Translations under genes and position numbers: made by a program
NCBI RefSeq assembly: GCF_001571325.1
Contig: NZ_BCTO01000021.1
Span: 149,374-213,373, forward strand
Direction of reading: 5' to 3'
DNA: 64,000 nucleotides
Source: Delftia tsuruhatensis NBRC 16741
GTDB taxonomy: Bacteria > Pseudomonadota > Gammaproteobacteria > Burkholderiales > Burkholderiaceae_C
Part shown: in pieces, positions 16,775 through 26,492 of the stretch
Layout of the letters: the number at the start of each line of letters is the position of its first letter
How positions within the stretch are numbered: position 1 is the stretch's first letter
The notes under the pieces: model-generated
Databases searched by the model: none
What the model was told of the DNA's origin: nothing
What the model saw: only the letters and a program-made list of their open reading frames with translations

Positions 16775-17970
16775 GCGACGCCAACAACAGCCTGAACCCG
16801 AACACCGCCGCTGCCGCCACCGATCCCTGGGCCGAAGCAGGTGCCAATGCAAACGCAGCCCCTGCTGCCGCCGATGCCGCGGCCCCCGCAAGCGCCGATC
16901 CCTGGGCAGCCGCCTCCACGCAGGCGCCCGCCGATGCGTCGCCCGATCCCTGGGGCGCTGCCAGCAGCGGCGATGCACCGGGCGACGACTGGCTGGGCGC
17001 GTCGGCCGGGGTTCCCGACGACGCACAGGCCAGCCTCTGGCACCAACTAACCACGGACGGCCTGCCCGTGCAGGGCTGGATCAACAGCGGCCTGGAATGG
17101 GTGGTCCACCATTTCCGCCCCTTCTTCCAGGCCGTGCGCACGCCCATCGACGGCACGCTGTCGGGCATCACCGATGCCATGCTGGCCCTGCCCTGGCCGC
17201 TGCTGATCCTGATCCTGACCCTGGTGGCCTGGCAGTTCGCGGGCCGCGCCATGGCCATTGGCGCCGCCGTTTCGCTGGTGGTCGTCGCCATGCTGGGCAT
17301 CTGGCCCGAGGCCATGGTGACGCTGTCGCTGGTGCTGACCTCGCTGGTGTTCTGCATGGTCATCGGGCTGCCCGTGGGCATCCTGCTGGCCTCCAGCGAC
17401 CGTGCCCAGCGCTGGACGAGGCCGCTGCTCGACGCCATGCAGACCACGCCGGCCTTCGTCTACCTGGTGCCCGTGGTGATGCTGTTCGGCATCGGCAACG
17501 TGCCCGGCGTGATCGTGACCATCATCTTCGCGCTGCCGCCGCTGATCCGCCTGACCAACCTGGGTATCCGCCAGGTGCGCCCCGACCTGATCGAGGCCAG
17601 CCGCGCGTACGGCGCCTCGCCCTGGCAGCTGCTGTGGAAGGTGCAGCTGCCGCTGGCCATGCCGTCCATCATGGCCGGCGTGAACCAGGCGCTGATGCTG
17701 TCGCTGTCGATGGTGGTGATCGCCTCCATGATCGCCGTGGGCGGCCTGGGCCAGATGGTGCTGCGCGGCATCGGCCGCCTGGACATGGGCCTGGCCACCG
17801 TGGGCGGCCTGGGCATCGTGCTGCTGGCCATCGTGCTGGACCGCATCACCCAGGCCATGGGACAGACCACCCGCGGCGGCGCGCGCTGGTGGCACAGCGG
17901 CCCCGCCGGCTGCATTGCCCGCCTGCTGGGCGCCGGCAGCAAGCCGGTTCATCGCGGCAGCACCAGCTGA
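16771..17970 (+). CDS. proW: Glycine betaine/proline ABC transporter permease with DPW-repeat N-terminus
   Basis: Permease subunit (399 residues). After about 100 residues comes a BPD-type transmembrane domain with six or seven helices; the EAA loop for contact with ProV reads [21 protein letters not shown]. The first 80 residues are unusual: a low-complexity Ala/Asp/Ser stretch in which DPWAEA (residue 18), DPWAAAS (43), DPWGAAS (59) and DDWLGAS (72) recur. Long hydrophilic N-termini are known in E. coli ProW, but this repeat is not something I recognise. It may be a cytoplasmic or periplasmic tether. The gene overlaps proV and probably shares its transcript. Confidence 0.93.
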   Translation: MSDANNSLNPNTAAAATDPWAEAGANANAAPAAADAAAPASADPWAAASTQAPADASPDPWGAASSGDAPGDDWLGASAGVPDDAQASLWHQLTTDGLPVQGWINSGLEWVVHHFRPFFQAVRTPIDGTLSGITDAMLALPWPLLILILTLVAWQFAGRAMAIGAAVSLVVVAMLGIWPEAMVTLSLVLTSLVFCMVIGLPVGILLASSDRAQRWTRPLLDAMQTTPAFVYLVPVVMLFGIGNVPGVIVTIIFALPPLIRLTNLGIRQVRPDLIEASRAYGASPWQLLWKVQLPLAMPSIMAGVNQALMLSLSMVVIASMIAVGGLGQMVLRGIGRLDMGLATVGGLGIVLLAIVLDRITQAMGQTTRGGARWWHSGPAGCIARLLGAGSKPVHRGSTS

Positions 17971-18080
17971 ACGCCTTGCCTGCGGCGCGGACGGGCCTTC
18001 TGCCGCGCCGCCTTCCCGAAAAACGGCCAGCCCCGCTGGCCGCCCGCTCCCCTTTCATCACACAACGGAGGAACCCGAGG

Positions 18081-19127
18081 ATGATCCAAGCCCTGAACCC
18101 CAACCGACTGCAGGCCAACGCACTGCGCCACTGGCTGCGCGCCGGCGCCATCGCCACAGGCATTGCGCTGGCCTGCGCCAGCGCATGGTCGGCCGACGAA
18201 CAGCCCGGAAAGGGCGTGAAGGTGTTGCCACTGAAGAGCTCCATCGCCGAAGAGAGCTTCCAGACCCTCATCGTCATGAAGGCCCTGGAGAAGCTGGGCT
18301 ACGACGTGCAGCCCTTCCAGGAGGTCGAGTACCCCACGGCCCACGTGGCGATTGCCAATGGCGATGCCACTTTCCTGGCCACGCACTGGAACCCGCTGCA
18401 CGCCGACTACTACAAGAACGCGGGCGGCGACGCCAAGCTGTTCCGCAAGGGCGTGTACTCGGACAACGCCGCCCAGGGCTACCTGATGGACAAGAAGACG
18501 GCCGACCAATACAAGATCACCAACCTCGGCCAGCTCAAGGACCCCAAGATCGCCAAGCTGTTCGACTCGGACGGCGACGGCAAAGCCGACCTCACCGGCT
18601 GCACGCCGGGCTGGGGCTGCGAGGCCGTGATCGAGCACCACCTGACGGCCTACAAGCTGCGCGACACCGTGACCCACAAGCAGGGCACCTACTCGGCGCT
18701 GATCGCCGACACCATCTCGCGCTACAAGGCCGGCAAGCCCATCCTCTACTACACCTGGACGCCCTACTGGGTGAGCAACGTGCTCAAGCCCGGCAAGGAC
18801 GTGGTATGGCTGGAGGTGCCGTTCTCCTCGCTGCCCGGCGAGCAGGCCAAGCTGGACACCAAGCTGCCCAACGGCAAGAACTACGGCTTCGTGGTGAACA
18901 AGCAGCAGATCATCGCCAACAAGGCCTTCACCGACAAGCATCCCGATGCCGCCAAGTTGTTCGAGCTGATGCAGGTCCCCGTGGGTGACATCAGCGCACA
19001 GAACCACATGATGAGCCAGGGCCAGAGCAAGCCTTCGGACATCAACCGCCATGTGGACGGCTGGATCAAGGCCCACCAGAAGACCTTCGACGGCTGGCTG
19101 GAACAGGCCCGCGCCGCAGCCCGCTGA
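18081..19127 (+). CDS. proX: Glycine betaine/proline-binding periplasmic protein
   Basis: Substrate-binding subunit (348 residues). The signal peptide runs to about residue 38 ([14 protein letters not shown]). The mature protein is a type II periplasmic binding fold with aromatic residues suited to cation-pi boxes for quaternary amines ([24 protein letters not shown]). [11 protein letters not shown] segment carries the Cys pair seen in ProX. GGAGG at 18067-18071 supports ATG 18081. The gap of 110 bases after proW suggests readthrough from the same promoter. Confidence 0.95.
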   Translation: MIQALNPNRLQANALRHWLRAGAIATGIALACASAWSADEQPGKGVKVLPLKSSIAEESFQTLIVMKALEKLGYDVQPFQEVEYPTAHVAIANGDATFLATHWNPLHADYYKNAGGDAKLFRKGVYSDNAAQGYLMDKKTADQYKITNLGQLKDPKIAKLFDSDGDGKADLTGCTPGWGCEAVIEHHLTAYKLRDTVTHKQGTYSALIADTISRYKAGKPILYYTWTPYWVSNVLKPGKDVVWLEVPFSSLPGEQAKLDTKLPNGKNYGFVVNKQQIIANKAFTDKHPDAAKLFELMQVPVGDISAQNHMMSQGQSKPSDINRHVDGWIKAHQKTFDGWLEQARAAAR

Positions 19128-19133
19128 ACGCTG

Positions 19134-19199
19134 CGGGGGAGCCGCGCCAGGCGCTCCCCCGGCTTCCTGCTTCAAAGGCCCGATTCGGCGGGCCTTTTG
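19134..19199 (+). terminator. Double hairpin terminator between convergent proX and fruA
   Basis: CGGGGGAGC/GCTCCCCCG at 19134-19161 is followed by AAAGGCCCG/CGGGCCTTT at 19175-19197 with a short T-run. The second hairpin lies inside the last codons of fruA on the other strand, so the two genes share terminator sequence. Confidence 0.65.
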
Positions 19200-20914
19200 A
19201 ACATGCGCAGGGCGATGGCCGTGACCACCACGCCCGCCACCAGCGCCACCGCATACATGGCCACATGGGTCACGGCATTGGGAATGGGTGCGACGAAGAT
19301 GCCGCCATGCGGCACCTTCAGCTCCACCCCCGCCAGCATGGACACGGCACCGGCCACGGCCGAGCCCAGTACCAGGGCCGGAATCGTACGCAGCGGATCG
19401 CGCGCCGCATAGGGAATGGCCCCCTCGGTGACAAAGGCCAGGCCCAGCACGCCGGCCGAGGCGGCGCTGCCGCGCTCCTCGCGCGTGAAGCGGTCGGCAA
19501 ACAGGCGCGTGGCCAGGGCCAGCCCCAGCGGCGGCGTCATGCCGGCAATCATGGCCGCAGCCATGGGCGTGTAGACCTGGCTGGCGATCATTCCCGTGGA
19601 AAACGCATAGGCGGCCTTGTTCACCGGCCCGCCCATGTCAAAGGCCATCATCGCGCCCAGCAACAGGCCCAGCAGCAAGGCACTGGCGCCCTGCATGCCG
19701 CGCAGCCAGGCGCTCAGCCACTGCAGCAGCTCGGCCACGGGCGCACCGACCAGATAGAACATCAGCAGCCCCGTGAACAGGCTGCCCAGCACGGGCAGGA
19801 TGAGCATGGGCAGCAGGCCCTTGAGCGCCTGCGGCAGCCGGATGTGCGCCGCCATGAAGGCCACGCCGTAGCCTGCAATGAAGCCGGCCGCAATGCCGCC
19901 GATGAATCCCGCCCCCATGCTGGACGCGATCATCCCGCCGATCATGCCCGGCGCAATGCCGGGCCGGTCGGCAATGGAATAGGCGATATAGCCGGCCAGT
20001 GCCGGCACCATCAGCGCAAAGCCGCCCTTGGCGCCGATCTGGAACAGCGTCCATCCCAGCGTGCCCTGGTGGGCATCGTCATGGACATAGATGCCGCCCA
20101 GCGCAAAGGCCATGGCGATCAGAATGCCGCCGGCCGTGACGAAGGGCAGCATGAAGGACACGCCGGTCATCAGGTGGCGATAGGCACCGCCCTGGATCCG
20201 GGCCGGCGTGGGCGCGGCGCTGCCTGCAGCAGCAGCGCCCACGGCGGCACCATGCACGGTGGCTTCGGCCAGCGCCTTGGCGATCAGCCCCGAGCCGTCG
20301 CGTATGGCCGGCTTGGTGCCGCTGCGCAGCAGCGGCTTGCCCGCGAAGCGCGAGAGATCCACCTCGCGGTCGGCGGCGATGATGACCAGGTCGGCCTCGG
20401 CAATCTCCTGCGGCGTCAGCGCATCGAGCGCGCCCACCGAGCCTTGCGTCTCCACGCGCATGGCGTGGCCCAGCGCCGCCGCGCCGCGCTGCAGGCCCTC
20501 GGCCGCCATGAAGGTATGGGCGATGCCTGTGGGGCAGGAGGTGACGGCCACGATCCGCTTGCCCAGGCTCTCGCCCGTGCGCTGTGCTGCGGGACTGGCG
20601 GCAGCGCAGCGTGCAAGCACGCCGGCCGGATCATCAAGCGCCTCGCGCAGGCTGCAGCGCTCGACGGCGGCGTGCACGAAGCGGGAGGCATCGGCGGCGG
20701 TATCTGCATCGTCATGGGTGCCGGCATCCCCCACGATCAGCAATTGCCCGGCCTGCGCGGCGGCATCGGCCGCATGCAGCCCGATCACACCGCCGCTGGC
20801 GCGCACTTCCACGGCCAAGGGACGCTGTCCGGCCGCATGGCGCAGGGCTTCGGCGGCCAGCAGCGCTTCGGCGTCGTGCCCGGCGGCTGCGATCACCACA
20901 AAAAGAGGGTTCAT
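19172..20914 (-). CDS. fruA: Fructose-specific PTS enzyme IIB'BC
   Basis: Membrane permease of the fructose phosphotransferase system (580 residues); it imports fructose as fructose 1-phosphate. The N-terminal IIB-like domain (about 1-105) lacks the active cysteine motif, then the true IIB domain has AVTSCPTGIAHTFMA with phosphorylated C127. The C-terminal IIC domain has about eight to ten helices. ATG 20914 is set by AGGAGCTCTC just upstream; the longer open frame is not needed. Last gene of fruBKA, 23 bases after fruK. Confidence 0.95.
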   Translation of the reverse strand: MNPLFVVIAAAGHDAEALLAAEALRHAAGQRPLAVEVRASGGVIGLHAADAAAQAGQLLIVGDAGTHDDADTAADASRFVHAAVERCSLREALDDPAGVLARCAAASPAAQRTGESLGKRIVAVTSCPTGIAHTFMAAEGLQRGAAALGHAMRVETQGSVGALDALTPQEIAEADLVIIAADREVDLSRFAGKPLLRSGTKPAIRDGSGLIAKALAEATVHGAAVGAAAAGSAAPTPARIQGGAYRHLMTGVSFMLPFVTAGGILIAMAFALGGIYVHDDAHQGTLGWTLFQIGAKGGFALMVPALAGYIAYSIADRPGIAPGMIGGMIASSMGAGFIGGIAAGFIAGYGVAFMAAHIRLPQALKGLLPMLILPVLGSLFTGLLMFYLVGAPVAELLQWLSAWLRGMQGASALLLGLLLGAMMAFDMGGPVNKAAYAFSTGMIASQVYTPMAAAMIAGMTPPLGLALATRLFADRFTREERGSAASAGVLGLAFVTEGAIPYAARDPLRTIPALVLGSAVAGAVSMLAGVELKVPHGGIFVAPIPNAVTHVAMYAVALVAGVVVTAIALRMFKRPAESGL

Positions 20915-20937
20915 GAGAGCTCCTGAAGAATGGGGGA

Positions 20938-21900
20938 TCACGGCCACTGGCATGGCTCCAGCAGCACGCTGGCAGCCAGGGCCTGGACGCGGTTGGCATC
21001 GACTTCGCGCGCGGGCACTGCCTGCAGCCAGGCCAGCGCGCTGGCCGTGGACAGGCGTGCGGTGTCCGCCAGATCCAGTCCGCGCAGCCGCGCGGCCACC
21101 ATGCCCGCGACCATGGCATCGCCCGCGCCCACGGAGCTGCCGCGCGCCCGCTGCGGCGGCCGCGCGATCACCGCGCCTTGCGTGGTGGCGAACAGCGCGC
21201 CCTCCTCGCCCATGGACACCACGGCCAGTCCCAGCCCCCTGTCCAGCAGGCGGCGCGCGGCGGCCAGCAGCGCGTCGCGGCCGTCCAGGCGCAGGCCGGT
21301 GGCGGCCTGCAACTCCTCCCGGTTGGGCTTGATGGCCCAGGGCATGGCCGCATGGGGTGCCGCCAGGGCAGCAGCCAGGGGGCCCTCGCTGGTGTCCAGC
21401 AGCACGTCGGCGCCGGCAGCCACGGCCTGGGCCTGGAGCCGGGCCCAGCTGTCCGCAGGCAGGCCGGCCGGCAGGCTGCCCGACAGCACCACGGCCAGGC
21501 CGGGCCGCAGATACCGGGCCAGCGTGGACATGACGGCGTCCAGATGCGCTTCGGCCAACACCAGGCCCGGCAGGTTGATGTCCGTGGTCTGGCGTCCGCC
21601 GTCGGCCACCAGCTTGATGTTGGTGCGCGTCTGGCCCGGCACGCGCAGGCAGGCGTCGGCAATGCCGCGCTGGGCGAACAAGGCCTCGAACATGCCGGCA
21701 TTGTCACTGCCCAGCACGCCCAGCGCGGCCGTGGAAATGCCCAGGCCCGCCAAGGCGGCGGCAACATTGATGCCCTTGCCGCCCGGCGCCTGCACGCTGC
21801 CCAGCGCGCGCTGCACCTGGCCGGGCAGCAGCGCATCCAGGGTCACAAGCTGGTCTATGGCCGGGTTCAGGGTCACGGTGATGGCTTGCGGGGCGTTCAT
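20938..21900 (-). CDS. fruK: 1-phosphofructokinase
   Basis: PfkB-family kinase (320 residues) that turns fructose 1-phosphate into fructose 1,6-bisphosphate. The N-terminus TVTLNPAID and the GGKGINVA glycine motif bind sugar. The C-terminal RGSSVGAGDAMVAG holds the catalytic aspartate, D261. The start overlaps the fruB stop (ATGA), so the pair is translationally coupled. Product of the first PTS step is the substrate here, matching its place between fruB and fruA. Confidence 0.95.
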   Translation of the reverse strand: MNAPQAITVTLNPAIDQLVTLDALLPGQVQRALGSVQAPGGKGINVAAALAGLGISTAALGVLGSDNAGMFEALFAQRGIADACLRVPGQTRTNIKLVADGGRQTTDINLPGLVLAEAHLDAVMSTLARYLRPGLAVVLSGSLPAGLPADSWARLQAQAVAAGADVLLDTSEGPLAAALAAPHAAMPWAIKPNREELQAATGLRLDGRDALLAAARRLLDRGLGLAVVSMGEEGALFATTQGAVIARPPQRARGSSVGAGDAMVAGMVAARLRGLDLADTARLSTASALAWLQAVPAREVDANRVQALAASVLLEPCQWP

Positions 21901-24440
21901 GCCGTCACCTCCTTGGCCAGTGCCCGCACCTGCGCGGCATCCTCGCAGCCGAGCGCCCTGTCTGCGAGCGCCTGCAGCTGCCGCAGGCTGGCCGCGCGCA
22001 GGCCGGCCTTGACACCGGCGATGTCGTTGGGGGTCATGGACAGCTCGCCCACCCCCAGCCCGGCCAGCAGCAGCGCACCGAACGGGTCGCCAGCCAGTCC
22101 GCCGCAGACGCCCACGGGGCGCGCACGGGTGGCAGCGCCCTGCACGGTGGCGCGCACCATCCGCAGCACGGCCGGATGCAGGCTGTCGGCCTCGGCCGCC
22201 AGCTGCGGGTTCTGGCGGTCCATGGCCAGCACGTACTGGGTCAGGTCGTTGGTGCCTATGGAGAAGAAATCGGCGTGGCGGGCCAGTGCGTCGGCCTGCA
22301 CGGCGGCGGCGGGCACCTCGATCATGATGCCCAGCGGCAGGACCGGGGCGTCCAGTTCGGCACGCAGCCGTTCGCAGGCCGCGCGCAGCGCCAGCAGCTC
22401 CTGCACGCTGGTGACCATGGGAAACATCACGGACAGCCTTGCGCCATCGCGGGCCGCCCGGTACAGGGCGCGCATCTGGGGCTCCAGCAGGTCGGGGCGG
22501 CGCAGCAGCAGCCGCGCGCCGCGCACGCCCAGGAAGGGGTTGTCCTCGCGCGGCAACTCCAGGTGGGCGACCTGCTTGTCGCCGCCGATGTCCAGCGCGC
22601 GGACGATCAGCGGCCGGCCCTCCAGCGCCTGCGCCATGGCGCGGTAGGTTTCGTACTGCTCGTCCTCGCCGGGCGTGCTGCCGCGCTCCAGGAACAGGAA
22701 TTCCGTGCGCATCAGGCCCACGCCCTCCGCGCCCTGGGACAGGGCCAGCGGCACCTGCCCGGGCAGGTTGACGTTGGCGCAGACTTCGATGCGCACGCCA
22801 TCGGTGGTGATGGCAGGCAGGCTGCGCTGCGCGGACACGCGTTCCTGCAGCGCCCGCTGCTCGGCCATGTGGGCACGCGCCGAAGCCAGGTCCTGCTCCG
22901 AGGGATCAAGGTAGATGCGGCCATTGGCGCCATCGACGATGGCCAGGGCCCCATCGGCCATGCCCAGCACGCCGCCGCCTGCCGCCACGGCGGCCGGCAG
23001 CCCCAGCGTGCGCGCGAGTATGGCCGTGTGCGAGGTGGGACTGCCCTGCGCCGTGACCAGCGCGGCCACGCGCGCCGTGTCCAGCTGGGCGGTTTCCGAG
23101 GGAGAAAGATCGGCCGCGACCAGGATGCAGCCGCCTTCCGGCAGGCCATCCGGCCCCGCCGCTGCCAGCGAGGGCTGCAATTGCACGAGCACGCGCCGGC
23201 CCACGTCGCGCAGGTCGGCGGCACGCGCGGCCAGCGCAGGGTTGTCCAGCGCCTGGAGACGGGCAGCGCCCTCCTCCACGGCCTGGTCCCAGGCCCAGGC
23301 CACGCCGTGGCCCTGGACCATGAACTGGCAGGCGCGCGTGATAAGTCCGGTGTCGCCCAGCCACTCGGCCTGCGCGCTGAAGATGGCCGCATCGCCTTCG
23401 CCCAGGCGGTGGCGGGTGTCGTCATGCAGGGCGCGCAGCTGGCCCTGCGTCTCGGCCAGCGCCGCATGCAGCCGCGCACCGCCCACGCTGAGCGGCTCGG
23501 GCAGGTCGGGGATCTCGGCGGCCTCCACACGCCACTGGTGGATGCGGGCCACGGCCAGCCCCGGGCTGGCGCCCAGGCCCACAAAGGCAGGCCGCGCCAG
23601 CGGCGGCAGCCAGCCCGTGGCGGGCGATTCGGCCGCCTTGCGCGCAGCGGCGTCGGCATCGGCACGTTCCTGGGCCACCAGGGCCTGGGCCACGGCGCAC
23701 AGGCGCTGGACCGCGGCCCTGGCGTCGAGCCCCTCTGCCGAGACGGTGACCTTGTCGCCTTCGCGCAGTCCCAGCTGCAGCAGGCTGGCCATCTGCCGCG
23801 CATCGGCCACCTCGCCGCCATGGCGCACCTGCATGCGCGAGGCAAAGCCGCGCGCCGCCTCCGCCCAGCGCGTGGCAGGCCGCGCATGCAGGCCGTTGGG
23901 ATAGGCAATGGTCCATTCGCACGCCTCGGCCAGGTCCACTGCCGCCGGGCGGGCGGCAGGCGGTGCCGGGTCCGCCTGCCCCTGGAGTGCATCGATGACC
24001 TGCTGCGCATCGCCGGTGGTGAACAGCGCCTGCAGCCGGGGTGTCTGCAGCAGGCCGGCCAGGCGGCGCAGCAAGGTGATGTGGGCATCGGAGCGTGCCG
24101 CCACCGCCACGACCAGATGCACGTTCTGGCCGGCATTCCAATCCAGGCCCTCGCGCACCTGGAGCACGGCCACCGCGTCGCGCAGCACCAGGGCCCGGTC
24201 TTCGGCGCGGCCGTGGGGAATGGCCACGCCGTGGCCCAGAAAGGTTTCGGCCTGGGCCTCGCGCGCCTGCATGCCGGCGGCATAGCCAGGGGCCACGCAG
24301 CCGCTGTCCTGGAGCAGCCGGGCGGCCTGGTCAATGGCGTCGGCCTTGTCGCGCACCCTGGCGCCCAGGCGCACGGCGATCTGCAGGCCCGCAGGAGCGG
24401 TGGGTGCAACCGCCGGGAGGGATGAATGGGCATTGTTCAT
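21897..24440 (-). CDS. fruB: Fused fructose PTS protein IIA-HPr-EI
   Basis: Multiphosphoryl transfer protein (847 residues) that carries phosphate from PEP to FruA in one polypeptide. Domains in order: IIA-Fru (about 20-165) with H76 in GVAIPHGRAE; HPr (about 175-262) with H185 in PNGLHARPAT; enzyme I (about 285-845) with H471 in GSPTSHTAILA and the C-terminal PEP-binding end CGGLAGDP. ATG 24440 is chosen because the only longer start, at 24470, would put the operator inside the gene. No clear ribosome site precedes it, so the message may be nearly leaderless. First gene of fruBKA. Confidence 0.95.
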   Translation of the reverse strand: MNNAHSSLPAVAPTAPAGLQIAVRLGARVRDKADAIDQAARLLQDSGCVAPGYAAGMQAREAQAETFLGHGVAIPHGRAEDRALVLRDAVAVLQVREGLDWNAGQNVHLVVAVAARSDAHITLLRRLAGLLQTPRLQALFTTGDAQQVIDALQGQADPAPPAARPAAVDLAEACEWTIAYPNGLHARPATRWAEAARGFASRMQVRHGGEVADARQMASLLQLGLREGDKVTVSAEGLDARAAVQRLCAVAQALVAQERADADAAARKAAESPATGWLPPLARPAFVGLGASPGLAVARIHQWRVEAAEIPDLPEPLSVGGARLHAALAETQGQLRALHDDTRHRLGEGDAAIFSAQAEWLGDTGLITRACQFMVQGHGVAWAWDQAVEEGAARLQALDNPALAARAADLRDVGRRVLVQLQPSLAAAGPDGLPEGGCILVAADLSPSETAQLDTARVAALVTAQGSPTSHTAILARTLGLPAAVAAGGGVLGMADGALAIVDGANGRIYLDPSEQDLASARAHMAEQRALQERVSAQRSLPAITTDGVRIEVCANVNLPGQVPLALSQGAEGVGLMRTEFLFLERGSTPGEDEQYETYRAMAQALEGRPLIVRALDIGGDKQVAHLELPREDNPFLGVRGARLLLRRPDLLEPQMRALYRAARDGARLSVMFPMVTSVQELLALRAACERLRAELDAPVLPLGIMIEVPAAAVQADALARHADFFSIGTNDLTQYVLAMDRQNPQLAAEADSLHPAVLRMVRATVQGAATRARPVGVCGGLAGDPFGALLLAGLGVGELSMTPNDIAGVKAGLRAASLRQLQALADRALGCEDAAQVRALAKEVTA

Positions 24441-24447
24441 GGCGCGG

Positions 24448-24477
24448 ATTGTGGGAACGTTCCCAACCATCAGTCAA
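24448..24477 (-). promoter_or_regulatory. fruB promoter with palindromic FruR-type operator
   Basis: A perfect 14-bp palindrome TGGGAACGTTCCCA (24452-24465) has the central ACGT typical of LacI-family sites. On the minus strand TTGACT (24477-24472) and CACAAT (24453-24448) form a -35/-10 pair 18 bases apart with the operator filling the spacer. Bound repressor would block RNA polymerase directly. The fructose 1-phosphate-responsive regulator is probably the divergent LacI-family gene. Confidence 0.7.
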
Positions 24478-24575
24478 TCTGCACTGCAACATAACCTGGC
24501 CACCATCCGGCCATACCCCGGCATTTCTTTGGAGTTATCCTCTGCGGCACACCACAACCAACGGGAACGATTGCA

Positions 24576-25562
24576 TTGAGCATCAGCATCAACGATGTGG
24601 CCCGTGCGGCCGGGGTTTCCAAATCAACGGTATCGCGCGCGCTGGCGGGCGGCTCGGTCAGCGAGGAGGTCCGGGCGCGGGTCGCGGCCGCCGTGCAGGC
24701 CACGGGCTACCGGCCCAATCTGATGGCACGCCGGCTGCGCGCGCGCGACGCAGGGCCCATGGGCGTGCTGGTGGCCGACATACGCAACCCGTTTTTCACG
24801 GCCCTGATCCGCGCGGTCGAGGCCGAGGCCTATCGCCAGGGCCGGCGCGTGCTGTTGTGCAATACCGACGAAGACCCGCAGCGCGAAGCCATGTACCTGC
24901 AGCTCATGCAGGAAGAGCGCATCGCGGGGCTGATCTTTGCGCCCACCCAGGCCAGCCTGCACAAGCTCGAGCGCATGCAGCTGGAGTTTCCCGTTGTCCT
25001 GGTGGACCGGGCGGGCGCCCCGGCCTTCCATGACAGCGTGGTGCTGGACAACGCCCAGGCCTGCGCCACCCTGGTCAGGCATCTGGTGGAACAGGGCCGC
25101 CGCCGCATTGCAGGCGTCTTCGGCAGCACCAGCAGCACGGCGCGCGAGCGCTGCGACGGCTATCTGGCCGCCATGCGCGATGCAGGCCTGGAGCCCGACT
25201 TGCGCCAATTGCCCCCGACCAGCGATGCCGCCGAGGCCGAAGTCACGCAATGGCTGCGCCAGCCGCAGCGGCCCGACGCCTTCGTGGCCAGCAACGGCCT
25301 GCTGCTGGAAGGCTGCCTGCGCGCGATACGCGCCGCAGGCCTGCGCATCCCCGGCGATGTGGCGCTCGCCGGCTTCGACAACGAGCGCTGGACAAAACTG
25401 GTGGCCCCCGCCATCACCGTCATCGAGCAGCCGATCGACGCCATGGGCCGAACGGCCTTCAGCCTGCTGATGGAGCGGCTGCATGCGCCCGAGCTGCCCG
25501 TGCGCAAGGTGGTCATGCAGGGGCGCTGCATAGTGCGCGAGTCCACGCAGGCGATTCGCTGA
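24576..25562 (+). CDS. fruR: LacI-family fructose operon repressor
   Basis: A 328-residue LacI/GalR-type repressor. The helix-turn-helix and hinge are at residues 1-55 (SISINDVARAAGVSKSTVSR, then YRPNLMARRLR). A periplasmic-binding-like effector domain follows, with the usual GVLVADIRNPFF start and a C-terminal IRESTQ-like end. The only start that keeps the full HTH is TTG at 24576, with weak upstream GGGAACGA. It is divergent from fruB with the operator between them, so repression of fruBKA relieved by fructose 1-phosphate (or fructose 1,6-bisphosphate) is the likely role. Confidence 0.88.
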   Translation: MSISINDVARAAGVSKSTVSRALAGGSVSEEVRARVAAAVQATGYRPNLMARRLRARDAGPMGVLVADIRNPFFTALIRAVEAEAYRQGRRVLLCNTDEDPQREAMYLQLMQEERIAGLIFAPTQASLHKLERMQLEFPVVLVDRAGAPAFHDSVVLDNAQACATLVRHLVEQGRRRIAGVFGSTSSTARERCDGYLAAMRDAGLEPDLRQLPPTSDAAEAEVTQWLRQPQRPDAFVASNGLLLEGCLRAIRAAGLRIPGDVALAGFDNERWTKLVAPAITVIEQPIDAMGRTAFSLLMERLHAPELPVRKVVMQGRCIVRESTQAIR

Positions 25563-25689
25563 GCGCGGCTTTCGGGGCCGCCTGCCAAGCCCCGCCTCAG
25601 GAGGGGGCACATGGACTTTCAATGTTACAAACAGTCGCAAACAACGGACTTGCACCCATAATCGCTCACAATTTTGTCCCGTTGACCTC

Positions 25690-26376
25690 ATGAACCAGCC
25701 CCAACATCCCATCGTCCATGGCACGGAAGACGTGCTGATCAGCCTCTGCAACTCCGTCTCGCGCGTGCTCCAGGTGGCCACGCAGTGCCAGATCCAGTAT
25801 TCGGGCATGGTGCAGCGCATCACCAAGACCAGCCTCAAGCCCGACATCGGCTGCTTTGTCCTGGTGGACGGCGGCTTTTCGGGCCTGGTGATCATCAACT
25901 TCTCGGCCGCCGCCGCCATGGAGCTGTACCGCAGCTACATGCTGAGCATGGGCATGGGTGAAGAGGACCTTGCCAGCTCCTACACCTCCGACGATGTCAG
26001 CAACGTCATGGGCGAGCTGATGAACCAGGTGGTGGGCGACTTCACCAGCAAGGTCCAGCGCGAGCTTCAGACCTACATCACGCAAAGCCAGCCAAAGATG
26101 ATCCGCCTGAACAAGCAGGTCAACCTCAGCGTGGATGCCAACCTCGACTCTCCCGAGGCGCGCCGCGTGACCTTCTACACGGGCAACAACAACATCTTCT
26201 ATCTCGAGCTGGCCATGGACCGCACGGAGTTCATCAAGGTGGTGGATTTCGAACCGCAGGAGCGCCCCGACCCGGACGCCCTCATGGCGCAGGCCAACGC
26301 CAGCGCCCCCGCCGCAGCGCCTGAACCGGCCGGCAGCACGGACACCGACGAACTGCTCAAGTCCCTGGGCATGTAG
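25690..26376 (+). CDS. DUF3334 protein, CheX-like
   Basis: A 228-residue cytoplasmic protein. The DUF3334 assignment is from memory of the family's length and motifs. The central part resembles CheX/CheC-type domains: SDDVSNVMGELMNQVVGDFTS has the helix with conserved Glu/Asn found in those phosphatase-fold proteins. The C-terminus is an Ala/Pro-rich linker ending in DELLKSLGM, a short acidic/hydrophobic tail. No catalytic residue can be assigned with certainty. It stands alone between fruR and the marR gene. A chemotaxis or second-messenger link is only a guess. Confidence 0.6.
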   Translation: MNQPQHPIVHGTEDVLISLCNSVSRVLQVATQCQIQYSGMVQRITKTSLKPDIGCFVLVDGGFSGLVIINFSAAAAMELYRSYMLSMGMGEEDLASSYTSDDVSNVMGELMNQVVGDFTSKVQRELQTYITQSQPKMIRLNKQVNLSVDANLDSPEARRVTFYTGNNNIFYLELAMDRTEFIKVVDFEPQERPDPDALMAQANASAPAAAPEPAGSTDTDELLKSLGM

Positions 26377-26399
26377 GCCCCGCCTCCCCTGCGGGGGCC
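26376..26399 (+). terminator. GC-rich hairpin after the DUF3334 gene
   Basis: GGCCCCGC and GCGGGGGCC pair with one bulged G directly after the stop codon. There is no T-run, so termination efficiency is uncertain. Confidence 0.45.
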
Positions 26400-26449
26400 A
26401 AAACCCTGACGCCTGCGGATGTATCAGGCGGCTCCGGGAAACGATATCG

Positions 26450-26480
26450 TTGACATGCAGATAATTGGAATGCCAACTAT
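26450..26480 (+). promoter_or_regulatory. marR promoter overlapped by a MarR-type operator
   Basis: A perfect -35 TTGACA (26450-26455) is followed by the imperfect palindrome ATAATTGGAATGCCAACTAT (26461-26480; 16 of 20 positions symmetric). The palindrome covers the spacer and -10 region. MarR proteins bind such TTGG..CCAA sites, so autorepression of this gene and the exporter behind it is likely. Confidence 0.65.
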
Positions 26481-26492
26481 TTGAATGCCACG

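Noticed and set aside
24470..24470. Alternative fruB start adding ten residues
   Set aside because: The codon lies beyond the palindromic operator and the -10, so it would not be on the transcript predicted here.
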